Below the pieces are notes generated by a model. That model saw only the letters and a list, made by a program, of their open reading frames with translations, was not told the origin of the DNA and did no database searches. Made by a program: the position numbers and the translations under genes. From Gracilaria vermiculophylla (taxonomy: Eukaryota > Rhodophyta > Florideophyceae > Gracilariales > Gracilariaceae), in assembly GCA_019155205.2 (NCBI GenBank), contig JAHNZQ020000010.1, positions 1,745,506-1,809,505 on the forward strand: DNA of 64,000 nt. Direction: 5' to 3'. How positions within the stretch are numbered: position 1 is the first letter of the stretch; each line of letters starts with the position of its first letter. Shown here one piece after another: positions 1 to 8,059 of this stretch.

Positions 1-374
1 AGCGACAGGCAGTTCGACGACTACCTGGAGATGGTGGAGGACGTGATCTTCAAGCTGGTGAACAACGTGGACGTGGAGCAGACGAAGCGGTTTATCGAGA
101 AGTACCGGCGCGACAACCAGGACGCGATCGCGAGGAACCAGGTGAAGCGGGCGGACGAGGAGCGGAGCGAGGCGGAGCGCGTGGCGATCGCGGAGCGCGA
201 GCGGCTGCGGCGGCTGGGCGAGCTGCGGCGGCAGGACGAGCAGGCGGAGGAGCGGCGGCGGCAGCAGCGGCGGCAGCAGCAGGCGGAGCAGCTGCTGCGG
301 CTGCAGAAGGGCGACGAGGCGGTGGCGCGGCTGCACAAGCGGCGCGAGAAGGCGGAGCGCAAGCGGCGCAAGCA

Positions 375-409
<35 letters not shown>

Positions 410-663
410 GCGAGCAGCAGCAGCGCGTGACGCTGGCGCTGCTGGCGGCGCGGCCGTCGTACGGCGGCGCGGCGCCGGCGCCGCTGCTGCGCGGCAGCGT
501 GTCGGCCGACCAGCGGCCGCAGACGCGGCGCGACGGCGGCGGCGCGCCGTCGGGCGAGCAGCGCGCGCGCGCGGCGGCGGCGGGCGGCTTCCGGCAGCGG
601 CTGGTGTACGAGCGCGCGCTGCTCGAGTTTGAGCAGTCGCTGCGCGCGGCGGCGCGCGGGTGA
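1..663 (+). CDS. MAT1: CDK-activating kinase assembly factor MAT1 (TFB3), C-terminal part
   Basis: The reading frame is open from the first base and ends with TGA at 661-663, so the start and the N-terminal RING finger lie outside the window. The visible start, FDDYLEMVEDVIFKLVNNVD followed by VEQTKRFIEKYRRDNQDAI, matches the MAT1/TFB3 core segment almost residue for residue. MAT1 assembles the CDK7-cyclin H kinase and anchors it to TFIIH for RNA polymerase II phosphorylation and cell-cycle control. A long charged coiled coil (Arg/Glu/Gln-rich) follows, then an alanine run encoded by about 11 GCG codons, then a basic tail. The final helix (ERALLEFEQSL) resembles the conserved end of the family that contacts the kinase. 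Third positions are almost all G or C. The next gene starts 82 nt downstream on the same strand. Family identity is seen in sequence; function follows from the family. Confidence 0.85.
374..410 (+). repeat. GCG trinucleotide run inside MAT1
   Basis: An uninterrupted run of GCG codons encodes an alanine stretch after the charged coiled coil of MAT1. It is probably length-variable. Confidence 0.8.
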
Positions 664-745
664 CGGGCGCTGCCACGCGTCAGCGCGCCGCGCCCAAAAG
701 CGCGCGCCGCGCCGCGCCGCGCGCTGCCCTCTGGCGCGCACGGCC

Positions 746-876
746 ATGGGCGACCAGCGCGAGCTGGCGCGCGCGCGCGGCGCCGTGGCCGACCGCGTGT
801 GCGAGTTCCTCATCGTGGTGACGCACGCCATCCTGTACACGCAGCGCGTGTACCCGCGACGTAAGTGCGCCAGCGC

Positions 877-916
<40 letters not shown>

Positions 917-1487
917 GGAGCGCGGCGGCGCACTGACCGCGGCGGCAGGCATGTTCGAGGTGCGCGACAAGTACGGCGTGGCGACGTTCCGCAGCCGGCA
1001 CGCGCGCGTCAACGAGTACGTGGCCACCACGCTGCGGCGGCTGCGCCCGTGGCTGGCGCGCGACGCCGTGGACTGGGTGGCCGTGGCCGTGGCCGACGCG
1101 GCGCGGCCGGTGGCGCGCTACACCTTCGAGACGCGCGTGGTGGCGCGCGGGGCGCACGACGCCAGCGCGCGCGCGCTGCGCGCGCTGGACGACGCGCTGC
1201 GCGCGCACCTGTGCCGCGTGCTGCACGGCGCCGGCGCCGCCGCGGCCGCCGGCGGCGCGGACGGCGGCGCGGCCGACGGCGGCGAGCGCTCGTTCGAGCT
1301 GCTGGTGGCCACGCGCGCCGCTGTGCGCGTGGACGAGCACTGGATGGCGGTGGCGGCGCCCGCGGCGGCGGGGCGCGACGCGCGCGCGCGCTGCGCCGCG
1401 CTGGGCGACGCCGACCGCACGGCCACCACCGCGCGCGTGCGCTCGTGGCTGCAGCTGCCGCGCGCCCCCCCCCGAGGCGCGCCGTAG
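746..1487 (+). CDS. REV7: REV7/MAD2L2, HORMA-domain subunit of DNA polymerase zeta
   Basis: Two exons: 746-860 and 949-1487. The 88-nt intron has a GTAAGT donor, a CACTGAC branch site and an AG acceptor at 947-948. Splicing restores a 217-residue protein. Exon 1 ends FLIVVTHAILYTQRVYPR and exon 2 opens with RMFEVRDKYGVATFRSRH, matching human MAD2L2 around its HILYVREVYP...FQKRKKYNVPV segment. The conserved NEYVATTLRRLRPWL and VARYTFET blocks follow. REV7 is the HORMA adaptor that links REV3 and REV1 in translesion synthesis and also works in spindle and end-resection control in other eukaryotes. A GC-only insertion (about residues 127-143) interrupts the HORMA fold. The gene lies 82 nt behind MAT1 and has an AATAAA signal 74 nt after its stop. 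Identity is well supported by motif order; roles are inferred from the family. Confidence 0.85.
876..915 (+). repeat. GGC microsatellite filling the REV7 intron
   Basis: About thirteen GGC units occupy almost half of the 88-nt REV7 intron, between the donor and the branch site. Nothing else of note is in the intron. Confidence 0.9.
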
Positions 1488-1823
1488 CGCCGCGCCGCGC
1501 TGAGGCCCGCGCGCGCAGAGGCGCACGCGCGCACAAACGCGCTCGACGCCGCGCGCGCGCAATAAAGCGCTCGACGCCACCGCGCCCAATGAGCGCGCGC
1601 GCCGCGCGACGTATCTGCGTATATCTGCCGCGTGCGAAGCTCGCGCCGCTGCGCTGCTTCCACGCGTGTCGCACTTCTCCGCCGCGCCCCTCCGCCGCGC
1701 CCCTCCCCCCCCGCCCGCCCCCCGCCGCCGCCTGCCCCCCGCCGCCGCCCTCCCCGCCGCCAAGTCCTCTCGCTGCCGCCCCGCCGCCCCCCGCCCCCCC
1801 CCCCCCCCCCCGCAGTCCCCGCG
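1488..1823. other. Intergenic: REV7 3' UTR and F-box gene 5' region
   Basis: The first part holds CG-rich sequence and the REV7 poly(A) signal. The second part, about 1680-1820, is a C-rich pyrimidine tract ending in an 18-base C run at 1794-1811 and GCAG at 1812-1815, just before the F-box ATG. The tract looks like a 3' splice site, so a 5' UTR intron or an upstream coding exon is possible. Confidence 0.5.
1561..1566 (+). promoter_or_regulatory. Poly(A) signal AATAAA after REV7
   Basis: A canonical hexamer 74 nt past the REV7 stop, in otherwise CG-only sequence where A/T-rich hexamers are unlikely by chance. Confidence 0.6.
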
Positions 1824-3176
1824 ATGAGTGCTCTGCCCCCCGCCGTGCCGCCGCCGCCCGCGCCCGCGCTGCTGTCGCTGCCGCGCGACGTGCTGCTGCT
1901 CATCTTGGCGCGCCTCACGCCGCGCCAGCTCGCCGCCGTCGCGCAGCTGTGCTCGCGCGCGCGCGCGCTCGTGGCCGACGCCCACGTGTGGCGCGCCGCC
2001 GCGCGCCGCCACCTGCTCGATCGCCGCGCGCGCCCCGCCTCCGCCGCCGCGCTGCTCGCGCTGGCGCAGCGCCTGCTGTGCCGCTGGTGGCTGCTCACCG
2101 GCGCCTTCGTCGCCGGCGTCCCCGTCCACCGCCGCCGCGGCTTCGCCGACGTGCGCGCGCGCGGCGGCCGCGAGCTGCCCGTCGCCCCCAACGCCGCCAC
2201 CACGTGCTACGTCATGGGCGACCCGCACCACCACGCCCCGCTGTGGCCGCAGCCCGCCGTCCACCTCTCCTTCTTCCTCGACTCGGCCGGCCCGTTCCCC
2301 GTCGACGGCATGACTGCCCGCCTCATCCACGCCGTCGAGCGCCCCCCCCCCGCCGCCGCCGCCGCCGCCGCCGCTGCCGCCGCCGCCGCTGCACCCGCCT
2401 CGCTGCTGCTGCCCTCCTCGCACCCGCTCGCTTCCGCCGCCGCCCCGCCCGCCGCCGCCTCCGCCCCGCCCGCCTCCGCCCCGTCCCACTTCACCCCGCC
2501 GTACCTGGCGCTGCCCGCCGCCATGCCCGCCCCGCACCACCTCGCCCCGCAGCGCCGCGCCCCCGTGCGCCTCACCATCTCCTTCAACAACCACGTGCTG
2601 CTCACCGACCTGCGCCCAGACACGCCGCACTTTTCCGTGCTGGACATCTCCATCCCCAGCGCGCTGCTGCTCACCAAGCCGCGCCCCAACGTGCTGTCCA
2701 TCGAGCTCAACAAGTACCCCAGCGAGGCGTACTGGCTCAAGGAGGTGTCCATCATGCCGTCCGTGCTGCCCGCCCCCGTCGTCGACAAGGCGTCGCTCAT
2801 TTTCCCGCGCAACATTGCCCACCTTCGCGCCGACGCCGCGCGCGCTCCGCCGCCGCCGCCGCCGACGCCGCCGTCCACGCACGCGCGCGCCGCCGCTGCC
2901 GCTGCTGCCGCTGCCGCCGCCGACGCCGCCGCCGCCGCCGCCGCTGCCTCCGGCGCAGCGGCAGACGCCGCGCCCAGCCCGCCGCCGCAGCGGCGCGCGC
3001 CGCCGAGGCACGCGTCGCCCGTGCATGCCGCGGCGCGCAGGGCGCCGCTGTCGCACGCGGCGCGCCACAAGCGCCCGCGCCACCCGCCCTTCTCCAAGCC
3101 GCCGCGCCACATGTACCACCACCACAGCCACTACCGCAGCCCGCGCGGCGCCCCGCACCACGCGCCCAAGCACTGA
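1824..3176 (+). CDS. F-box protein with proline/alanine-rich linkers
   Basis: A 450-residue protein. Residues about 16-62 (LLSLPRDVLLLILARLTPRQ, then LAAVAQLCSRARALVADAHVWR) form a clear F-box, the SKP1-binding motif of SCF ubiquitin ligases. A conserved-looking central domain follows (RLTISFNNHVLLTDL, ISIPSALLLTKPRPNVLSIE, SEAYWLKEVSIMPSVL), presumably substrate-binding. It looks beta-rich but I cannot name the fold. It is broken by an alanine run near residue 180 and followed by a low-complexity Ala/Pro/Arg/His tail. The ATG at 1824 was chosen because the frame upstream is a C-rich tract of proline codons. A 3' splice-like sequence ends 9 nt before it, so a spliced leader exon is possible. 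The F-box is seen in the sequence; ligase function is family knowledge; the target is unknown. Confidence 0.75.
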   Translation: MSALPPAVPPPPAPALLSLPRDVLLLILARLTPRQLAAVAQLCSRARALVADAHVWRAAARRHLLDRRARPASAAALLALAQRLLCRWWLLTGAFVAGVPVHRRRGFADVRARGGRELPVAPNAATTCYVMGDPHHHAPLWPQPAVHLSFFLDSAGPFPVDGMTARLIHAVERPPPAAAAAAAAAAAAAAPASLLLPSSHPLASAAAPPAAASAPPASAPSHFTPPYLALPAAMPAPHHLAPQRRAPVRLTISFNNHVLLTDLRPDTPHFSVLDISIPSALLLTKPRPNVLSIELNKYPSEAYWLKEVSIMPSVLPAPVVDKASLIFPRNIAHLRADAARAPPPPPPTPPSTHARAAAAAAAAAAADAAAAAAAASGAAADAAPSPPPQRRAPPRHASPVHAAARRAPLSHAARHKRPRHPPFSKPPRHMYHHHSHYRSPRGAPHHAPKH

Positions 3177-3201
3177 GCGCCGCGCGCCCGGTAGATAAAC
3201 A

Positions 3202-3218
3202 CGCGCGCGCGCGCGCGC
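3202..3218. repeat. CG dinucleotide run
   Basis: Seventeen alternating C and G bases in the 3' region of the F-box gene, a Z-DNA-prone sequence. Confidence 0.8.
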
Positions 3219-3378
3219 CGGGTAGACCGCTGCGCGCCCGCTGCCTACTACCCCCCGCCCCCCCGGCGCGCCCGCCGCAAAACAAAACCTCGGTCGCCGC
3301 CGCTCCCGCGGCGCGCTCGCCCTCCTCGCCGCCGCGCGCGCCCTGGTCGCGCGCCCCGCCTGCCTGACCCGCCGCCGT

Positions 3379-3401
3379 CGCGCGCGCGCGCGCGCGCGCG
3401 C
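3379..3401. repeat. CG dinucleotide run
   Basis: Twenty-three alternating C and G bases, the longest such run in the window. Confidence 0.85.
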
Positions 3402-3885
3402 ACCCCGCCCGTGCTGCTCGCCGTCCGCTGCGCGTTGCGCGCTGCGCGCTGCGCGCCCGCGCGCGCGCCCGCGCCTGCAGCTTGTCCGGCCGCCGCGGCG
3501 CACCGCGCGCTGCACCGCCGCGTTTCAACCTCCAGTGCCGACGCCGCATGCTCTCCGATGGCGCGCGCCCCCCCTCCCACCCCGACGCCGCCAGCCACGC
3601 TGTCTCGCCTCTGCGCGTTGTGCCTCCGCCTCGGACGGCGGCGCCGTGCGCCGCACCGGCACCACAGCCGCTGTGCGCCGCGCATTGCTGGCAGCGAGAA
3701 ACGTCGTGGCGGCACCCAATGACGCTTCCCTCTGCCGCTCGGCCCGTTGTGCAGCGGCGGCCCCGCTGCACCGGCCGGCGTGCCGTGCGCCTGCTGCGAC
3801 GCGGGCGTTGCCGCCGCAGTCCGCGCTGCGGCGCGCCCCTTTTTCTCGGCGCTCGACAACAGCGCCGCCGCTGGCCCGCACGCAG

Positions 3886-3911
3886 CTCCGCCTCCGCCTC
3901 CGCCTCCGCCT
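3886..3911 (+). repeat. CTCCGC hexamer tandem repeat
   Basis: Four perfect CTCCGC units plus two bases. Confidence 0.85.
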
Positions 3912-3948
3912 TGGGTTGGCATTGTGAGTGTAAAGTATGAGCGGCACC

Positions 3949-3954
3949 AATAAA
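3949..3954 (+). promoter_or_regulatory. AATAAA hexamer, possible poly(A) signal
   Basis: A canonical hexamer on the plus strand 773 nt after the F-box stop. No closer plus-strand gene end is recognised. Confidence 0.3.
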
Positions 3955-4265
3955 CGCGCAGCCACAAGTGGTGCTCGTGTCGGCGGGCGTTCGTCGCGCG
4001 CAGCTGGGCGCTGGGCGCAAGCGAGACAACCGTCGTCCGCCAGGTCGCAGCACCTGCTTTGTGCTGTGGCTGTTGTCGACGACCGGGGCGGCGGCCGCAG
4101 CCGGCGGAAAGTAACGCTGCCGTTGCCGCTTGCAGCGCAGCACAGCGCGTGGGGCGTGGCCAGAAAGGTTGCAACGCGTTGTTGTGCGCGCGCTTCGAAC
4201 ACAGCGTCGATTCACAACTGCTCAACGCATACGCATACATCATGCTTTACGTCCCGTCGGCGATC

Positions 4266-4291
4266 GCAGCCGCAGCCGCAGCCGCAGCCGC
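4266..4291 (+). repeat. GCAGCC hexamer tandem repeat
   Basis: Four perfect GCAGCC units plus two bases, at the border between the CG-rich block and more balanced DNA. Confidence 0.85.
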
Positions 4292-4629
4292 GTGCCTCGC
4301 CGCTTGCTGAGGGGTGGGGGAGAAGCGGCGCGCCATTGAAGGCGACGCAGTCGGGCGAAGCGCGCTTCCGCGCGCAACGGCGCCATCGTTGTGTGGCATC
4401 GCCCGCCCATGACACTTCCGCAATCATTAATGGAAAGCACATGCCCTTCCATGAAGAGCTCGCATTTGTAAACTTACACTGCAACATACGTATCGCAGCT
4501 TGCACTGAACAAATCAATTTGATACAATTTGTACACATCAACTGCCGTATCGATAACACGTGCGCCCCCATCCGTGGGGCGTCATCTCGTGCGCATGCGC
4601 ACGTCGCTCCGTTCCGCTGTCGCGCGCCA

Positions 4630-6309
4630 TCACCTCGGCGAAAACGGGAACGAGCGTTCTTTTGGCGTCAGCTGTGTTGGCGCCACACCGCCCCACGTCT
4701 CATGCGTCTTGAGAAAAGTGCGTTGTATAGGCCACGCGTACGCCATCGTCGTTCCCAGCGCGTTGCTCGGGATGGCGTTGGCATTGTCGCGAGCCTCAAG
4801 CTCCTCAATCGTCGTGTTCACTACCGCCAGCAAGTCAGCCGGCATGTCCCTGCCTGTTATCTGCGTGACGATTCTACCCGCCTCATCGGTCTTGATGAGC
4901 ATCTCCCACCGCGGTCCGCGCATGTTTACCTGCGTCATTTCTAGTGACGCAATCAGGCGCTGCGCAAACAGCGTCGAATACTCCGTGGCGGTGTGCGCAT
5001 GCGTCACAAAGCCAACCAGCGCCCTCATGTTGACTGTGCGCCGAATCACGCTCGCGTGCCTCAACCCCTCGTCCTTCTCGATGTGCGCAATGAGCCGTTC
5101 CCACGCCAGCGCGCTCGCTTCGCCTTCGGCAGCCTCGCCGCGTGCTCGCGCCTCCATCAGCTCCACGTACGAGTTGTTGAGCGCCGCATGCTCCCCGCGA
5201 ATAAACTTGATGAGCAACCTCGTGAGCCAACGCGGCACGGTGCGTATGGTGCCTCGGGACAATGGTTGTCTGACCATGTGTCTGCCGCTGAAACTCAAGT
5301 CGGAGATGATGGTCACGCGCGCTCTGGCGTCGCCTCCACAGTATTCCACTTCACTTTGCGCAAACCAGCGGTCTCCGGTGGGCAGCCCGGCCACCGGCGT
5401 CCCGTTTATTAGAAGCAGACGGCCCATGAGCGCGAGCGCGAGCGTGCGGCTGGTGGGCGTGGGCGTGATGACGGTGCCTCGTGGCGTGCTGCTCAACTGG
5501 CACGTGATTTCGCGAATCCACTTGTCGCCCAGCGCCTCATAGCCGGCCTCGGCGCACGCCTGGATGGCCAGCACGCTGCGCATGATTTCGGGCACGCCGA
5601 GGTCCCTTCGCACGCAGTCGCGAATGTCCAAAAAGTGCAGCATGGGCAGGCCGCACTGCTCGATCTCGGGCACCAGTCGGTCCACCTCCCCGCGCAGAAT
5701 GTTGTCCAGCTCGGGCGAGTGCATGAAGCGGCGGTTGCGCCACCACGACACGGAGTCCAGCATGTCCTTGGTGATGTTTTGCACGTCGCCGCGCCCCGTG
5801 ATGAGCATCAGCAGCAGCATGACGGTCTTGAGCGTGCCGTTGACGTCGTCCAGGAAGCCGGCCAGAAAGTCGCCGGCGTAGTCGACGCTGACGTGCTCCA
5901 CGGTGACGAAGTCGAGCACGACGACCTCCAGAGCCTCGACGGCGGAGGTGACGACGGGCTGCAGCTCGCGCTCGATGACGCGCGGCCAGTTGGCGCGCAG
6001 ATTGCGCTCCTGGTGCGCATCGTGCAGGCCGAGAGCCTTGAGGCGCAGGCGCGCGACGCCGTAGTACGTGCTGTGCAGCCGGCACATTTGGGCGAGCACG
6101 GCGATGGTGCGCGCGAGGAGAGCGCCGTCGGGGGGGACGGGCTTGCGGTACACGTCGCGGTGGAGGCTCACTTTGGTGATGGCGTGGTTGGAGCGCGGCG
6201 TGACGCACCTGCTGTGGAACACGGCGCGGCAGCACGCGCGCGGCACGCCGCCGTCGGCGCAGCGCAAGCACAGCGGCCTGCGCGCAATGCCTATGCGCGG
6301 CTCGGACAT
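4630..6309 (-). CDS. Unrecognised 559-residue protein with N-terminal cysteine cluster
   Basis: One exon, ATG at 6309 down to TGA at 4630. Codon use and continuous complex sequence leave little doubt that it is coding, but I do not recognise the family. The N-terminus carries LCLRCADGG then CCRAVFHSRC, a spacing that could bind zinc. The rest is mostly helical with several hydrophobic stretches (for example TVMLLLMLITG, LALALMGRLLLING) and charged segments such as YVELMEARARGEAAEGE. No signal peptide or clear membrane anchor is seen. The frame continues in the same phase upstream of 6309 into Arg/Ala-rich translated sequence typical of non-coding CG-rich DNA, so the ATG at 6309 is preferred. 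It is divergent to RabGGTase alpha, with 429 nt between the starts. GC content falls from N- to C-terminus. Confidence 0.7.
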   Translation of the reverse strand: MSEPRIGIARRPLCLRCADGGVPRACCRAVFHSRCVTPRSNHAITKVSLHRDVYRKPVPPDGALLARTIAVLAQMCRLHSTYYGVARLRLKALGLHDAHQERNLRANWPRVIERELQPVVTSAVEALEVVVLDFVTVEHVSVDYAGDFLAGFLDDVNGTLKTVMLLLMLITGRGDVQNITKDMLDSVSWWRNRRFMHSPELDNILRGEVDRLVPEIEQCGLPMLHFLDIRDCVRRDLGVPEIMRSVLAIQACAEAGYEALGDKWIREITCQLSSTPRGTVITPTPTSRTLALALMGRLLLINGTPVAGLPTGDRWFAQSEVEYCGGDARARVTIISDLSFSGRHMVRQPLSRGTIRTVPRWLTRLLIKFIRGEHAALNNSYVELMEARARGEAAEGEASALAWERLIAHIEKDEGLRHASVIRRTVNMRALVGFVTHAHTATEYSTLFAQRLIASLEMTQVNMRGPRWEMLIKTDEAGRIVTQITGRDMPADLLAVVNTTIEELEARDNANAIPSNALGTTMAYAWPIQRTFLKTHETWGGVAPTQLTPKERSFPFSPR

Positions 6310-6738
6310 GGCTGCGCGGCGGCGGCGGGAGCGCGGCGGCGGGAGCGCGGCGGCGGGAGCGCGGCGGCGGCGGCGGCGGCGGGAGCGCTCACAGCAGCAG
6401 CAGCGATGGCGGGCGGGAGCGTGGCGGCGCAAAGCGGCGATGGATGTACGTACCGGTAAACGACACGGGCGACGTTTATATGTAAATCCGATCAGTATCG
6501 GCGGCGCGTTTAATGCGACAGCGCGCTGGCGCTGGCGGCGGCGAAGGGAAGCGGCGCTCTCCCGCCGCGCCCCCATTGGCGGAGCAGCCGCTGTCGGTGC
6601 GAGCACAAGTGCGCCGCGCGCGCTTTATTTGCGCCGCGCCGCGCGCCGCGCCGCCCCCCGCCGCCGCGCCCGCCCGCCGCCCGCGCCCGCCGCCGCCCGC
6701 GCCCGCCGCCGCCCGCCGCGCGCGCCAACCCGCGCGCC
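6310..6738. other. Divergent promoter region between the 559-residue protein and RabGGTase alpha
   Basis: The flanks are GGC/GCC-rich and the centre (about 6440-6510) is AT-richer. It holds no gene. GGGAGCG-type purine-rich units repeat near 6320-6410. Confidence 0.5.
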
Positions 6739-7820
6739 ATGCACGGCGTGCGCAGGACGGCGCGCCCCGCCGCCGCCGAGCGCCAGCGCCAGCTGCGCGC
6801 CGCCGCCGACAGCGCCCGCCTCATCCGCGACGCGCTGCGCCTCCGCGCCGCGCCGCTCGATCCCCCCCTCGCGCCCTCCTTCCTCGCCCGCCTCCCCCTC
6901 GTCGAGCGCGCCCTCCTCGCCAACCCCGACGAGTACTCGCTGTGGGCGTTGCGCCGCCGCGTGCTGCTGTGCAGGTGCCAGTACCAACAGCCCCTCCTCA
7001 TCCTCGCCGCCTGGAACGACGAACTCGCCCTCACCGCCGCCGCCCTGCAGCGCCACCCCAAGGCGTACCCCGCGTGGCACCACCGCCTGTGGCTGCTGCG
7101 CGACTCCACACTCGCCCAACACCTCCCGGCCGACCGCCGATCGCACGCCATCCACGCCGAGTGGCACCTCAGCGCCCGCATGCTCTCGGCCGATGGCCGC
7201 AACTTCCACGGATGGGCTCACCGCATGAGGGTCAAGCAGCTGCTCACGTCCGATGCCCCGCACACCCGCGCAGCTCTCGACCGACAGCAGCTCGCCTTTG
7301 CCGAGAACAAGATCAACGACGACTTTTCCAACTACTCGGCCTGGCACCATCGCAGCGTGCTGCTCCCCAACGTTTACGATCGCCGCTCAGAAACCTTCCT
7401 AACCCACGAACTGCAATACGTCAAGCAAGCGTTTTACACCGACCCTAATGTACAGTCAGCGTGGTTCTATCATCGATGGCTGCTCGCTGGCGCCCCGGCA
7501 AGGCGCAACAAGGCCACCGTGCACACACAAGTGCTCCAACAACAGCTGCACGCATGCAATGAGCTCCTGCATATTGAGCCCGAAGCAAGGTACGCCTTGC
7601 AAACTAAAGCCCAACTGCTCATACAGCTGCAATGTCCGCATCAAGCACACGCCGTTCTTGATCACTTGGAGCGATTGGTAAGAGTCATCCGTATTTCCCC
7701 GTCTCCACCTAAAGCCCACACCCCTGTGTACAACACAAACTAACCGTGCCAATCTTTGCTCAGGATCCAATGCGAAAGGGCTACTATCGTTTCTTGCGAG
7801 CAAAGTGTGTTGCAACTTAG
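6739..7820 (+). CDS. RABGGTA: Rab geranylgeranyltransferase alpha subunit
   Basis: Two exons: 6739-7677 and 7764-7820. The 86-nt phase-0 intron has a GTAAGA donor, ACTAACC branch site and CAG acceptor. The product has 331 residues. The N-terminus MHGVRR is the usual start of the family. Five prenyltransferase alpha repeats are visible: NPDEYSLWALRRRVL, HPKAYPAWHHRLWLL, GRNFHGWAHRMRV, FSNYSAWHHRSVLLP and DPNVQSAWFYHRWLLA. The short second exon encodes DPMRKGYYRFLRAKCVAT and matches the family ending DPMRxxYLxxLRSKF, which confirms the splice. With the beta subunit and REP the enzyme adds geranylgeranyl groups to Rab GTPases for membrane traffic. It is convergent with the PAK kinase gene, 239 nt between stops. 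Metazoan Ig-like and LRR additions are absent, as in yeast BET4. Confidence 0.9.
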
Positions 7821-7852
7821 ACCGATCGCTGTCAATTTGCATACCACCTTTT

Positions 7853-7875
7853 AGGAAGACCTTTTAGGTCTTCCT
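7853..7875. repeat. Perfect 9-bp inverted repeat, 5-nt loop
   Basis: AGGAAGACC and GGTCTTCCT flank TTTTA, 32 nt after the RabGGTase alpha stop and inside its probable 3' UTR. Confidence 0.8.
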
Positions 7876-8059
7876 CGCATTTTGCTCCAAGATACGAAGA
7901 AAAAAAAACGCACAGCTTGCCCTCCCCGATGACCAACCCACCTACGTCAAGCAAACCAACAAGCACATCAAAGTCGATCCGAACAAGTCAAACCACGAAG
8001 CGAAATATGTCTTGGTTTCATGAGCTACAGCCTCAAAAAGCCCACCATTCTCAAAATTT

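Larger units (their letters stand above)
3177..4629. other. GC-rich intergenic region, simple repeats, no supported gene
   Basis: Open frames exist on both strands but are only the product of the low stop-codon rate in CG-rich DNA; none shows a domain or conserved block. The region contains two CG dinucleotide runs, two hexamer repeats and an isolated AATAAA at 3949-3954. The AATAAA could end a long F-box 3' UTR or an unrecognised transcript. Base composition falls sharply toward AT-rich after about 4420. Confidence 0.5.

Noticed and set aside
810..3515. Open frames of about 900 codons on both strands in the CG-rich block
   Set aside because: Ala/Arg/Gly/Pro-only translations caused by lack of stop codons in CG-rich DNA; true genes in other frames are identified by homology.
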